Source of the DNA: Mesoterricola sediminis
Lineage (GTDB): Bacteria; Acidobacteriota; Holophagae; Holophagales; Holophagaceae
Assembly (NCBI RefSeq): GCF_030295425.1
Contig: NZ_AP027081.1
Coordinates: 2,773,001-2,837,000, forward strand
Length of the DNA stretch: 64,000 nt
Direction: 5' to 3'
This document shows, piece by piece, positions 19,972 to 29,045 of the stretch; positions within the stretch are counted from its first letter, which is position 1, and every line of letters starts with the position of its first letter. The translations under genes and the position numbers were made by a program. Below the pieces are notes generated by a model, which searched no databases, was not told the DNA's origin, and saw only the letters and a list, made by a program, of their open reading frames with translations.

Positions 19972-20321
19972 GCCTTCCGCGGACCGGCGCGAATCCACAG
20001 GGAACGCCGTGGATCCACCAAGGTGATTCCCGGTACGCAGGCCAAAAGGCCGACCCAACGCCATAGGTCGGCTTCTCCGAGCCGCCCTCGGCATGCAGGC
20101 CCCCGCCTTGGAGGCCAATACGTATTAACCCGCCAGGGTTGGTCGGAGAGTGGGTCTGCCGGGGGGGCGGATCCCGAAGGATCCGGGTGTCTCGAAAGCC
20201 TCGCCACCACTTGCTTTCGGGCCGGCCCGAAGGGTCACGAAAACTCTCCGGAGATCCAGGAATCGCACTCCCAAGGGTGGATGGAAACGACTGTGGATTG
20301 AGCTATATTGCGGGTCTACAG

Positions 20322-21386
20322 ATGAACACCGTACGAAACAGACTTAGTGCGAGGAAGGTAGCAGAGGCGACAACGCCGGGCTACCACCTGGATGGCGGCT
20401 GCCTCTACCTCAGGATCCACCTGCGGGGCTCGGTCCGCCCGAGGGGCACCAGGGAAAGGCCCACGGACAACGTCACCAAGTGCTGGTGCTTCCGCTACCG
20501 CGACCGCGCCACGGGCCGGAAGGTGGAACACGGCCTCGGAAGCTACCTCGACGTGTCCCTGGCTGATGCCCGGGAGAAGGCTGCCGAGTTGCGAAGGATG
20601 CTGATTGACGGCCACGACCCGCTCCTTCAGCGGCAGCAGAAGCGCACCGAGCAGAAGATCGCCGCCGCCACCGTCCTCACCTTCGATGAGGCCGCTGAGC
20701 GCTGCATCGCCGATATGAAGGCCGGCTGGCGGAACGCCAAGCATGCCCACCAGTGGACCAGCACCCTGGCCACCTACGCCTCCCCCGTCCTCGGCAAGCT
20801 GCCCGTGTCGGCCATCGACCTCCCCCTTATCCGGAAGGTCCTGGACCCCATCTGGACCACCAAGAACGAAACCGCCAGCCGCGTCCTCCAGCGCATCGAA
20901 TCCGTCCTGGCCTGGGCCACCGTCAGCGGCTATCGGTCCGGGGACAATCCCGCCAGGTGGAGGGGGAATCTGGACCATATCCTGCCGAGGCCTGGCAAGG
21001 TCCAGGCCCAGGAGCATCACCCTGCCCTTCCCTACACGGAGATTGGGGATTTCGTCGCCGCCCTCCGCAGGCAGAACGGGGTGGCGGCCCTGGCCCTGGA
21101 ATTCCTGATCCTGACCGCCGCCCGCACCAACGAGGTGATCAAGGCCAGGTGGGAGGAGTTCGACCTCGAGAAGGCCCTGTGGACCGTCCCCGCTGAGCGG
21201 ATGAAGGCCCACAAGGAGCACACCGTGCCCCTGTCACCTCGCGCCCGGGACCGAATCCGTCAACTCGCCCAGGCCAAGCTGGGTCCGTACGTCTTCCTCT
21301 TCCCCGCCGAGGCTAAGCGTCCGCCCAAGGAGGCAGTTCGTACTCCGTCTCCGCGACCCCCAGGCACTCCCGCTCGACCCAATTAA
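20322..21386 (+). pseudogene. P4-type tyrosine integrase, C-terminally truncated
   Basis: 354 codons. The start MNTVRNRLSARKVAEATTPG and the N-terminal arm-binding domain (VSLADAREKAAELRRML, GHDPLLQ) are those of P4-family prophage integrases. The catalytic domain begins normally (FLILTAARTNEVIKARWEEF with the first Arg; MKAHKEHTVPLS) but is cut at about residue 335. The HxxR, second His and Tyr boxes are missing and the last 15 residues (RTPSPRPPGTPARPN) are antisense of the neighbouring gene. Normal members are about 400 aa. The location next to attL, pointing into the island, is right for the integrase that targeted tRNA-Val; it can no longer be active. Confidence 0.85.
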
Positions 21387-21915
21387 GGTTCTCCGCGTAG
21401 CGGGTGAGGTGCTGCGCGCGGGCATCCATGGAGAAGACGTCAGCCGCCGACAGGAACCGTTCCACCAAATAGGCGTGATCCACCAAGTTCCGATCCGTCA
21501 TGGCCTTGATGTCCGCCTTGTCATTGTCGTGGAAGCGTTTCAGCTTGCTGACGACCACATCCGGGATGTCCAGCGCCAGGACCTCGAATGACCGCAGCCT
21601 CGCATTCAGTTCCCTGACCTGGTTCCATTTGGGCGGATGAGGCAGGAATGGGACCCCGGAGCCGACCACGTCAAGGTATACGTGATGCTTCCGATGCAGG
21701 GCCGTGTCCTTCCCCGCCAAGGCGAGCAGATCCTGCGCCACCTTCCCGATGATCGGATCGACGCCGAGGACATCGCTGTCCTTCGTGCCTCGGATGTAGG
21801 CCGTCTGGAGCATAAGGGCGGTCGAACCCAGCACCCGGAAGGGGATCCGGGGCTCGGTCTCAGGCCATTGTTCATCGATGGCCTGGAGAAATCGTTCAAT
21901 GGGCGTCGGGGACAT
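21313..21915 (-). CDS. Nucleotidyltransferase-like protein (DUF6036/MNT type), possible toxin partner
   Basis: 200 aa from MSPTPIERFLQAIDEQWPET. The motif LGSTALMLQTAYIRGTKDSD has the GS...DxD pattern of minimal nucleotidyltransferases, as in AbiEii and DUF6036 proteins. The rest is helical, with no other motif seen. It overlaps the 3' end of the upstream Xre-type gene by 20 bp, so the two form a bicistron like toxin-antitoxin or abortive-infection pairs. Its 3' end overlaps the truncated integrase antiparallel. Function as a TA or defence toxin is inference. Confidence 0.7.
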   Translation of the reverse strand: MSPTPIERFLQAIDEQWPETEPRIPFRVLGSTALMLQTAYIRGTKDSDVLGVDPIIGKVAQDLLALAGKDTALHRKHHVYLDVVGSGVPFLPHPPKWNQVRELNARLRSFEVLALDIPDVVVSKLKRFHDNDKADIKAMTDRNLVDHAYLVERFLSAADVFSMDARAQHLTRYAENLNWVERECLGVAETEYELPPWADA

Positions 21916-22696
21916 GGCTTTCCTGGATGGCCGCGGCGAAATCCGTGACCTGGATCGTGGTGAGAATGTTCCAGGCCTCCGAAATCGCGGAGCGTTTCCG
22001 GAGGACCTCCTGCTTCGTCTTGGGACTCGCAAAGGGCAGCCCCAGGTAGTCCTCGAAGGGGGCCTCCTGGGAACGCCCCCCGCCGAAGACCCGGTCCCTG
22101 TGGCTTCGAAGAACCGTGGCAGCCTTTGTGAGCGCCAGGGCCTGCTTCCGGGAAGGCGCCGCCCCGAGGGCCAGGTCGATGGCTGAGAGGATATTGTCGA
22201 GCAACCACCCGTACCGGTTCTCCAAGTGGTAGTCCTTGAACTGGACGAACAGCTTGGCCAGGTTTATCTGGCCGATATTGCGGATGACGACCGGGGCGAG
22301 AGCCGTCAGGGCCCGAGGATTCTCCCCGGAAACAAGGGCCTCCCGAATGATGGAATCCACCCGGGCCAGGTTTTCGCTGGGAAGGAGGTTGGGATCCTCC
22401 GCCAGGTGGTTCGCACCATGGGCGGCCAAGGCCTTCTGGATGGCTCCCCCGGTGTCTCCAGGGGTGGGGTCGAAATGGCTGGCCGGCACGTTGAAGAACT
22501 TGAGCACATGAATGAACTGCTCCGCGGACAGGGAACTCTGCCCGAGTTCGATCTCAGAAATGGCACTTTGGGAGAGGCCCAGGATCCGGCCCAGCTCCCC
22601 CTGAGACAAACTCCGCCCCTTCCGGAGGTCGCGGAGCTTCTTGCCAATCAGACTCCTTGACGGGGTTGCCGTGGCGGCTGTAAGCACGTTATTCAT
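21896..22696 (-). CDS. Xre-family regulator with long C-terminal domain
   Basis: 266 aa. Residues 17-75 are a Cro/CI helix-turn-helix (LRKGRSLSQGELGRILGLSQ then SAISEIELGQSSLSAEQF); residues 90-266 are an unrecognised helical domain. It has a strong ribosome site (AGGGGG, 8 bp before ATG). It overlaps the nucleotidyltransferase gene by 20 bp. Palindromes just upstream (22736-22760) suggest it represses its own bicistron; the long C-terminal domain may bind the partner protein. Confidence 0.78.
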   Translation of the reverse strand: MNNVLTAATATPSRSLIGKKLRDLRKGRSLSQGELGRILGLSQSAISEIELGQSSLSAEQFIHVLKFFNVPASHFDPTPGDTGGAIQKALAAHGANHLAEDPNLLPSENLARVDSIIREALVSGENPRALTALAPVVIRNIGQINLAKLFVQFKDYHLENRYGWLLDNILSAIDLALGAAPSRKQALALTKAATVLRSHRDRVFGGGRSQEAPFEDYLGLPFASPKTKQEVLRKRSAISEAWNILTTIQVTDFAAAIQESHVPDAH

Positions 22697-22735
22697 TTTG
22701 CTTACCCCCTACATCTGGAATGCCAAACCTGATAT

Positions 22736-22760
22736 CCGGTGAAACTACCGGAAACACGGT
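22736..22760. promoter_or_regulatory. Overlapping inverted repeats, candidate operator of the Xre/NTase pair
   Basis: CCGGT-GAAACT-ACCGG (22736-22751) overlaps ACCG-GAAACA-CGGT (22747-22760), giving three half-sites with equal 6-bp spacers, 40-64 bp upstream of the Xre start codon. The spacing suits cooperative binding of a dimeric HTH repressor. Nothing else is seen in the 187-bp gap to the integrase. Confidence 0.5.
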
Positions 22761-22883
22761 AAATCTAGGCCCCAAACGAAGAGAAGTCAAGATGGAACCA
22801 GTCTTCCGCAAGCCAAGCCACACCGACGAAACCGATTCGGGAGGCGAATCCGCCGCACCCTTCACAAGCTGCCCTTTCACCCC

Positions 22884-24260
22884 TCAGCCCGAAACCGGCT
22901 TGGCGATCTCAAGGGGCTGAACCACCCCCAGCCCACCAATCCCGAGCACGGGCGCCAAGGACCGGATGGCCTCCGCCTTGGCGCTGGGCGCCAGGTGGCC
23001 ATAGTGCTTCTGCACCATCCGAATGTCCGAATGGCCCAGCTGCTCGGCCACGAAAGCCAGGGGCACCCCCCGATTAACTAGGCCAGATGCATAGGTGTGC
23101 CGCAGCTCATGGAAGGTCACCTTGTCCACCTGGCCGGCCTCGCAGGCCAACTCCATGGCGTGGACCTCGTCATAGGCCGCCCACCCGTCAAAACCGGACA
23201 AGGCCTCCTTGCGGCCGGACCGTGCCACGGAACCCCGACGGAACATCAGCTCGTCGCCCCGACGGCCAGTCGAGTGCGAAACGAACCAACGCTGCCCTTC
23301 TTCGGTCAAGGCCACATGGCGCGGCTTATAGCCGCCGCCCTTGGCCTTGCCGAACTGGATGAACAAGGTGCCGGCCTGGGCGTTGAAGTCCCGGACCTGT
23401 AACTTGGTGAGTTCGCCGTACCGGGCGCCCGTGAACAGCGCCCCCTGGACCAAGGCCCGGAACTCGGGAGGACAGGCGTTGACCAGCCGCTGCTGCTCCT
23501 CCACGGACAGGAAGCGAACCCGAGCCTGGCTGACGTTTCGGAAGGGCTTCACTTCAGACCAATTCACGCCCCGGCCATGGCCGTGGCGCTGGGCGAAGTT
23601 CAGGGCGGCTTTCAGGTTGGTGAGGATCCGGTTGGCGGTATCCCTGCGGGCGCGGCGCTCATCGTCGGTGGCCGGTTTCTCCTGAAAGATCACCTCCTCC
23701 CCTTCCCGCCGGGCCCGGCCCGTCCGCCGACGGGGCTGCTGCGCCAATTCCTGATGCCACCGCTGCACCCGCCGCGGTGTCAGGGCTGTCACGTCCATGG
23801 CGCCCAGCTCGGGCAGGATGTGGGCTTGGGCGATCTGGTCCATGATCCGGACACCGTGAACGCCCCGCACTCTGGCATCGGCCAGGTAATCCCGCCAGAC
23901 ATCAGCCACGGTGTAGGGGCCTTCATGGGGAACCTCCCCACCGGCAACCAGGACCGCGGCACGGGACCATTCGGTGAATTTCGCCTGGGCAGCCTTGGAG
24001 GCCTGGGTGAAGGTGAGGATCTTGATTCCGTCGGCGTCCATGAAATCGTCGGCGGTTCCCACCCGGGCCTGCTTGTATACCCGTGGAGTGGCTTCCAGGT
24101 CGCACCATCGGGCAATCCATGAACCGCTGCCCCCAGAAGGGGGCCGCTCATAGGATAAGTAAGCGCCTGGCCCCAGCGTATCCATCCAGCGGCGCCCTAA
24201 AGCCAGTTCAAGCCTCTTATTGCGGGTGTCCAAGTCCGTACTTCGCTTGGTCCTCGCCAT
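22884..24260 (-). CDS. Tyrosine integrase, full length
   Basis: 458 aa. N-terminal arm and SAM-like core-binding domains (YTVADVWRDYLADARVRGVH) are followed by the catalytic domain with every active residue: Arg in LFTGARYGELTKLQV, Lys in GKAKGGGYKPRHV, FHELRHTYASGL, and LGHSDIRMVQKHYGHL with the nucleophilic Tyr. It is the only complete integrase of the island and the best candidate for excision. It lies in the middle of the element rather than at an end, which hints that two elements merged. Confidence 0.92.
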   Translation of the reverse strand: MARTKRSTDLDTRNKRLELALGRRWMDTLGPGAYLSYERPPSGGSGSWIARWCDLEATPRVYKQARVGTADDFMDADGIKILTFTQASKAAQAKFTEWSRAAVLVAGGEVPHEGPYTVADVWRDYLADARVRGVHGVRIMDQIAQAHILPELGAMDVTALTPRRVQRWHQELAQQPRRRTGRARREGEEVIFQEKPATDDERRARRDTANRILTNLKAALNFAQRHGHGRGVNWSEVKPFRNVSQARVRFLSVEEQQRLVNACPPEFRALVQGALFTGARYGELTKLQVRDFNAQAGTLFIQFGKAKGGGYKPRHVALTEEGQRWFVSHSTGRRGDELMFRRGSVARSGRKEALSGFDGWAAYDEVHAMELACEAGQVDKVTFHELRHTYASGLVNRGVPLAFVAEQLGHSDIRMVQKHYGHLAPSAKAEAIRSLAPVLGIGGLGVVQPLEIAKPVSG

Positions 24261-24365
24261 TCACCCTCCAGGCCTGATAAGACCCCAAACTTCCTCGCGG
24301 CGACCGTAGCACCACCACATGACGCCGAGAACAAAACAACTCATACACCCTGACCAAATTTCAGG

Positions 24366-25667
24366 ATGCGCGCTAAGATAATTGCCATTCCATTGGGTAG
24401 AAAGAAATTCGTGACGAGCTCAGCTGTCCAATTCATCGCCCTCGGCACAAAACTGTGCCTCATCTATAGCCCACGGGATGGCGCCTCATGGATTCATGAG
24501 CGATTTGCAAGGGGCGACGCGCTCGACATAAAGGGCACATTTCACCTTACCAAAGCGGATCTTTTGGAGAAAACAGAACCAAACAATCTGAATGATGTAG
24601 ATTACGACGATTCGGAGATTAGTTTTGTAGTAGCTCAGGCCGAGGGGAAATATTTCGTTTTCAATCCAGCAATCATCCAGATCAAAGTCCCCGTGCTTAT
24701 AGCTAGAGGATCAAATCCAACCTGGAAGTGGTTCACCGCAGAGGAAAAAGTCTCCGTACTGAAGTTACTCGCAGATTTAAAACCCAGTCGTATTGTAATC
24801 GGGGGCGATGCAAGCGACGCAATTCCAATCAATGAATACGAAAAACTAATTGCGCAATTCCCAACTGCCTACGAATTAAAATATTATATCAAGTCACGCT
24901 TATCCATAGTGTTTCGTGAATTTTCTGATGCCAAAATTGATGCAAATGCCCTTCTTCATAATTACGTAGCAAAACGCATTACTTCTGACCCCAAGGACCC
25001 CATCCAGCCATTCCGGAAAGTAGAGGCACTAAAATACGAATACTTACTCAAAAAGCTCAGATCAATGCTCAAAAAGGATGTTGGCTATACCGAGCGCCAC
25101 TGGCAGAAGGAAATTTTAGGAATTTTACAACTATTAAATCCGAAATATGTTGCATGTTTTACATCAGTAATTATCAAGGATACCCTAACCGGAGGCAATC
25201 GTCAGGTCGACATCATGCTGGTCGATGCTAACGGAAATATTGACGTAGTTGAAATCAAGAAACCATTCAAGGCCAAGATCGTAACCGAAGGAACGTATCG
25301 AAATAACCACGTCCCTCACCACGAACTATCAGGAGCGGTTACACAGGTCGAAAAATACCTTTTCCACCTAAACCGATGGGGCAACCAAGGGGAAGACAAA
25401 TTAACAGAACGTTTCAAGGAGCACCTTCCCGTCGGACTCAAAATCCGAATTGTCAATCCTTGCGGCCTAGTCATCATGGGACGCGATAATGACCTTACAA
25501 ATCAGCAGATGGCTGATTTCGAGATCTTCCGCCGCCAGAATAAGAACATTGTAGATGTAGTCACATATGATGACCTTGTGCGCCGCTTGGAGCGAGTGCT
25601 TAACCACTTCAAGGCCAAAGCCGATCTCCAAGACCCAGAGTGGAATGACCCGGTCAAGGAACAATAG
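24366..25667 (+). CDS. sduA: Shedu-like anti-phage nuclease SduA (DUF4263)
   Basis: 433 aa. The C-terminal part (about 235-410) is a DUF4263 PD-(D/E)xK nuclease domain: HWQKEILGIL, D282 in RQVDIMLVD, E297 and K299 in VVEIKKP, then ELSGAVTQVEKY with Q327. The N-terminal 220 residues are the variable sensor part. Shedu is a known single-gene defence system with this domain. Base composition is far more AT-rich than the host and codon use is foreign. It is 100 bp upstream of gajA in the same direction. The family call is from motifs and context; the specific Shedu subtype is unknown. Confidence 0.82.
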   Translation: MRAKIIAIPLGRKKFVTSSAVQFIALGTKLCLIYSPRDGASWIHERFARGDALDIKGTFHLTKADLLEKTEPNNLNDVDYDDSEISFVVAQAEGKYFVFNPAIIQIKVPVLIARGSNPTWKWFTAEEKVSVLKLLADLKPSRIVIGGDASDAIPINEYEKLIAQFPTAYELKYYIKSRLSIVFREFSDAKIDANALLHNYVAKRITSDPKDPIQPFRKVEALKYEYLLKKLRSMLKKDVGYTERHWQKEILGILQLLNPKYVACFTSVIIKDTLTGGNRQVDIMLVDANGNIDVVEIKKPFKAKIVTEGTYRNNHVPHHELSGAVTQVEKYLFHLNRWGNQGEDKLTERFKEHLPVGLKIRIVNPCGLVIMGRDNDLTNQQMADFEIFRRQNKNIVDVVTYDDLVRRLERVLNHFKAKADLQDPEWNDPVKEQ

Positions 25668-25766
25668 GGATGGATTCAGGAGACCAGGAATTAAACATCT
25701 ACCATTTAAAAAATCCTCTAAGGGATATATGGTAAGGGCATCGAGTCCATTCGTTGGATAAAAGCC

Positions 25767-27557
25767 ATGAGAATAGCTACCCTGAAGATTGAGAACTTCC
25801 GCGGCGTAAACACGGGCGTTGTTCAATTCGGAAAACACTCGATTCTCATCGGGGACAACAACACAGGCAAAACAACATTGATCGAAGCCCTCGCCCTTCT
25901 TCTGGGAAGGGACCGACTGGTTCGGGAGCTCACTGAGCATGATTTTTTCGGGTCATGCCCTCAAGCAGCCGATCGAATCAAGATCATCGCCACCCTTACG
26001 GATTTTCCCAATGACGATCCGGAAGAAAGCAGCCAGTGGTTTCGGGAAGGTAGAGCGGTAGTCAAATGGCTTGATGGAGCCTCTGGCACGGTTCATCCCC
26101 GGAGGGAAAACCAAGCATGGAAACTGTGTTGCCAACTCGCAGTGCAAGCCAGGTTTGATCAAGAATCCTTGGCAGTAGAAACACTTCGATATTTCTATGA
26201 CCACGACCAACCTATTGACCCTTTTTCGGAAGACGCCCCGGCAATAATACCCGGCAAGCTTATTCAGGAATTGAGCTTTTACCTTGTGCGAGCAAGTCGC
26301 ACGTGGGACAAAGTTTTCTCCTGGGGCAACGAATTGTTCAAGCGGACTGTGGCAGCAGCCGCTGCGCAACCAGCCGCCTCCCTCCTGGCTGAGCGAGACC
26401 GCCTTCGTTCACCGGAGCAACCAATTGATGCTGACCCAGGCATTGAACCGCTAGTTCAGAGCTTAAACAAGGAACTAGCCATTTCCTTCCCAAATGCGCC
26501 CCAAGTGCAGCTTCGAGTTACTGCGACGGACAGCCGCTCTGTAATGGAAGCCGTAACAGCTCATTTTAAAGGGGAAGACGGGAATAGCATCCCCGCCGCT
26601 AGACAAGGAAGTGGACTTGTTTCAATGCAAGGATTGCTCCTACTCCTTGAATTGGGTCGGGCACGCGCAGCGGGAGGTGGCGAATTCTTAATGGCCCTTG
26701 AAGAGCCAGAAATTCACCTCCCCCCTTCGGCCCAGCAGCACTTGGTGCGGCGCGTGCAAGCGCTTTCAACCCAGACATTCGTGACAACTCACTCGCCACT
26801 CGTTGCAAGCATGGCTGACCCAACTTCCGTATTGATTCTAAGAAAGCACGCCGGTGTTCTATCCACTGAGCCATTCCTCAAGGAACCTCTACCGGAAGTG
26901 GCACCAAACTGGCAGAGAAGACTTTTACAACACAGCCGAATAGATGTTCTCGGTGCGTTAATGCAGCCATCGTTGCTTGTACCTGAAGGGAAGGCAGATT
27001 TCCATCTACTTAGGTGCATCTGGAAACCATTGATGACGACTTCAGGTTGGGTGGAAACCTTAAGTCGCCCCTATGGAATCGAGGTGGGAGTTGTTCCAAC
27101 CGAAGATGCAAAGGTAGTTGAAACCCACCGCCTGATGGCCAGATTACATAGAAATGCGTCCTGCCTTGTCGATGGCGACAGGGAAGGACTGCGTTATGTG
27201 GAACATCTGAAAGACACCCCAGCGCCCCCCGCAGCGATCATCCGTTGGAATGATGGGGCAATGATCGAAGACATTGTTGGATGGGTTCTGAAAGCAGGCG
27301 AGGACGCCGCGATCGCGATGCTTGCTGAGATCCCTCAGGCATCTATCAGGTCCAGCAGTGATGTCGTGGCCTACTTAAAAGGACACAAAATGGACATCGT
27401 GGCATACGAACATGTTGCCGAGGCCATTGCGAATAACGAATCTTGCCGAAAACGCGCTGCCGAGCTATTCAGTGGGCTGGCTTGCGCATGTGCTGGGTCC
27501 CCTACGACGCAGCGCTTTCTCCCTGGCCCTGAAGGCGTGTGGGTCTTCCAGCCGTGA
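25767..27557 (+). CDS. gajA: Gabija endonuclease GajA (OLD-family ATPase with Toprim)
   Basis: 596 aa. ABC-type ATPase: Walker A GDNNTGKTTLIEAL (about 29-42), RQGSGLVSMQGLLLLLELGR before Walker B (FLMALEEPEIHLPPSAQQH) and THSPLVASM. The C-terminal Toprim nuclease domain has E407 (VPEGKADFHLL) and D469-G-D471 (CLVDGDREG). OLD-family nuclease followed by a UvrD-like helicase with overlapping frames is the defining layout of Gabija (class 2 OLD). Length is close to known GajA. In known systems the GajAB complex cuts DNA when nucleotides are depleted. Confidence 0.9.
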   Translation: MRIATLKIENFRGVNTGVVQFGKHSILIGDNNTGKTTLIEALALLLGRDRLVRELTEHDFFGSCPQAADRIKIIATLTDFPNDDPEESSQWFREGRAVVKWLDGASGTVHPRRENQAWKLCCQLAVQARFDQESLAVETLRYFYDHDQPIDPFSEDAPAIIPGKLIQELSFYLVRASRTWDKVFSWGNELFKRTVAAAAAQPAASLLAERDRLRSPEQPIDADPGIEPLVQSLNKELAISFPNAPQVQLRVTATDSRSVMEAVTAHFKGEDGNSIPAARQGSGLVSMQGLLLLLELGRARAAGGGEFLMALEEPEIHLPPSAQQHLVRRVQALSTQTFVTTHSPLVASMADPTSVLILRKHAGVLSTEPFLKEPLPEVAPNWQRRLLQHSRIDVLGALMQPSLLVPEGKADFHLLRCIWKPLMTTSGWVETLSRPYGIEVGVVPTEDAKVVETHRLMARLHRNASCLVDGDREGLRYVEHLKDTPAPPAAIIRWNDGAMIEDIVGWVLKAGEDAAIAMLAEIPQASIRSSSDVVAYLKGHKMDIVAYEHVAEAIANNESCRKRAAELFSGLACACAGSPTTQRFLPGPEGVWVFQP

Positions 27558-28816
27558 CAGTTCATGCGTTCACGGGTGGTGCCGGCTGTGGCAAGACCTA
27601 TCAGCTGATGAAGGCTCTGTCTTGCCATCTGGAGGCCAACCCCCTCAGAGAGGGACAGAAAGTTCTGGCCCTGACGTTTATGCATGGCTCCCGGCGCCGG
27701 CTGGAAGAACGGCTGGCACAGCAGCCTGCCGCCAGGGGACGGACGAATTGCTCCACTATTGACAGCTTCGCATGGCAATTGGTTCGAAGGTGGTCGTCTC
27801 TCGCAGCCGCCCTAGGGTTCACCAGACTTGAGCCGGATCAGTACGAGGGGGTGTGTGACGCCGCAGGCGGCTTGCTACAGGTTGACGAGGTTCGTGGGTG
27901 GGTGGCAGCCACTTATCCCATCCTCCTGGTAGATGAGGCACAGGACCTGACTGCCAACCGCCTTCGTGTTGTCGAAGGTTTGTCAGCGAGGCAGGAGGTT
28001 TTCGCAGCCGCCGACGAGTTCCAATGCCTGAATGAAGAATTACGCCCCAACCCTGCCTGCACATGGTTGGCCCAGGTTTGTTCAGCTCAGGAACTCATTC
28101 AACCCCGACGAACAAGAGTTACAGAACTTCTCGATGCTGCCGCTGCCATTCGCAGAGGAGAGCCGCCCACCTCAGGGACCGCATTCAAAGTCCAATTGAC
28201 TCCCAAATTGCCGCTTGCCGGAACGTGGCTAATTCAAAATTTATGCTGGTTCGGCGGTGGTAAGCGCGTCGCAGTTATTACACCCTCTTTGTGCCCGTTT
28301 TCACTTGGAACCGTGAGTTGGGCCGCAGCGAACAGGACGAAGAGGGGATCAGGTCCATATTCAATCAAATGGGAGGAATCGGAGACGAAAGCCGCCGAAA
28401 GTTATCTCAGCAAAATCGCTCTACAAGATGTGAACGACATACCCACCTTAGTTTCCATACTCGACAATGCGGGTGACTTCCGGGTAGCAAGAGATCTTGC
28501 AGACTGGTTGGACATACAAAAAAGGGCTCGGGGCAAGGTTACCTTTACGAGAAGTGAGATAGAACAAGCGATCAGGCAAGGATTTGCTCAACGGCGGAGG
28601 GCCCACAAAGGTGATGGGGAAGGCTGGAAGGGCATGACTGTCCACGGTGCGAAAAACCGGGAGTTCGACAATGTGATCGTCCTTTGGCCTGCTGCTACAG
28701 GCGGCAGTGATGACCAGAAACGTCGGCTTCTCTACAATGCTGTCACCCGAGCAAAGAACCGATGCCTGGTCCTGATCCAAGCGAAGGCGTGCCTAACCCA
28801 ACCCCCATTTGCATAA
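27554..28816 (+). CDS. gajB: Gabija helicase-like protein GajB (UvrD family)
   Basis: 420 aa, starting at GTG 27554, which overlaps the gajA stop by 4 bp (an in-frame GTG at 27539 is the alternative). SF1 motifs: Walker A TGGAGCGKTYQLM, motif Ia-like LTFMHGSRRR, Walker B ILLVDEAQDL, motif III AAADEFQCLN, motif V MTVHGAKNREFDNVIVL and motif VI LLYNAVTRAKNRCLVL. It is shorter than full UvrD/Rep helicases, as is usual for GajB. It has no promoter of its own and is coupled to gajA. Confidence 0.88.
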   Translation: MTVHAFTGGAGCGKTYQLMKALSCHLEANPLREGQKVLALTFMHGSRRRLEERLAQQPAARGRTNCSTIDSFAWQLVRRWSSLAAALGFTRLEPDQYEGVCDAAGGLLQVDEVRGWVAATYPILLVDEAQDLTANRLRVVEGLSARQEVFAAADEFQCLNEELRPNPACTWLAQVCSAQELIQPRRTRVTELLDAAAAIRRGEPPTSGTAFKVQLTPKLPLAGTWLIQNLCWFGGGKRVAVITPSLCPFSLGTVSWAAANRTKRGSGPYSIKWEESETKAAESYLSKIALQDVNDIPTLVSILDNAGDFRVARDLADWLDIQKRARGKVTFTRSEIEQAIRQGFAQRRRAHKGDGEGWKGMTVHGAKNREFDNVIVLWPAATGGSDDQKRRLLYNAVTRAKNRCLVLIQAKACLTQPPFA

Positions 28817-28911
28817 GCTCACCCTTATCACAGAGTGTTTCGAAGCCAGCTGTACCGCATGAACAAAGACTTTGGTGATCAAGGAATCAATTGAGACGGC
28901 GTCTCATCCTG

Positions 28912-28932
28912 GGCCCACAATAGGCCCAAAAC
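28912..28932. repeat. Inner-border repeat, right copy
   Basis: Exact 21-bp copy of 19951-19971, same orientation, 113 bp inside attR. The stretch from the gajB stop (28817) to 29276 is otherwise free of credible genes; it holds this repeat, attR and a terminator hairpin. Confidence 0.5.
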
Positions 28933-29045
28933 TCCTCCCGAACACCCCGACCCCTGCCCGGCACCGGATGAACAGAATCCTATATTTTCCGAGAAAACCC
29001 GAGTTCACCTGGGTTCGCCGAATTGAGAAAAACCCCCTTGTCGCG

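Noticed and set aside
19531-20210. Minus-strand frames reading RVESNHRPLPCQ across the tRNA (also at 28904-29190)
   Set aside because: A well-known artefact of translating the antisense of tRNA genes; no start signal or protein family.
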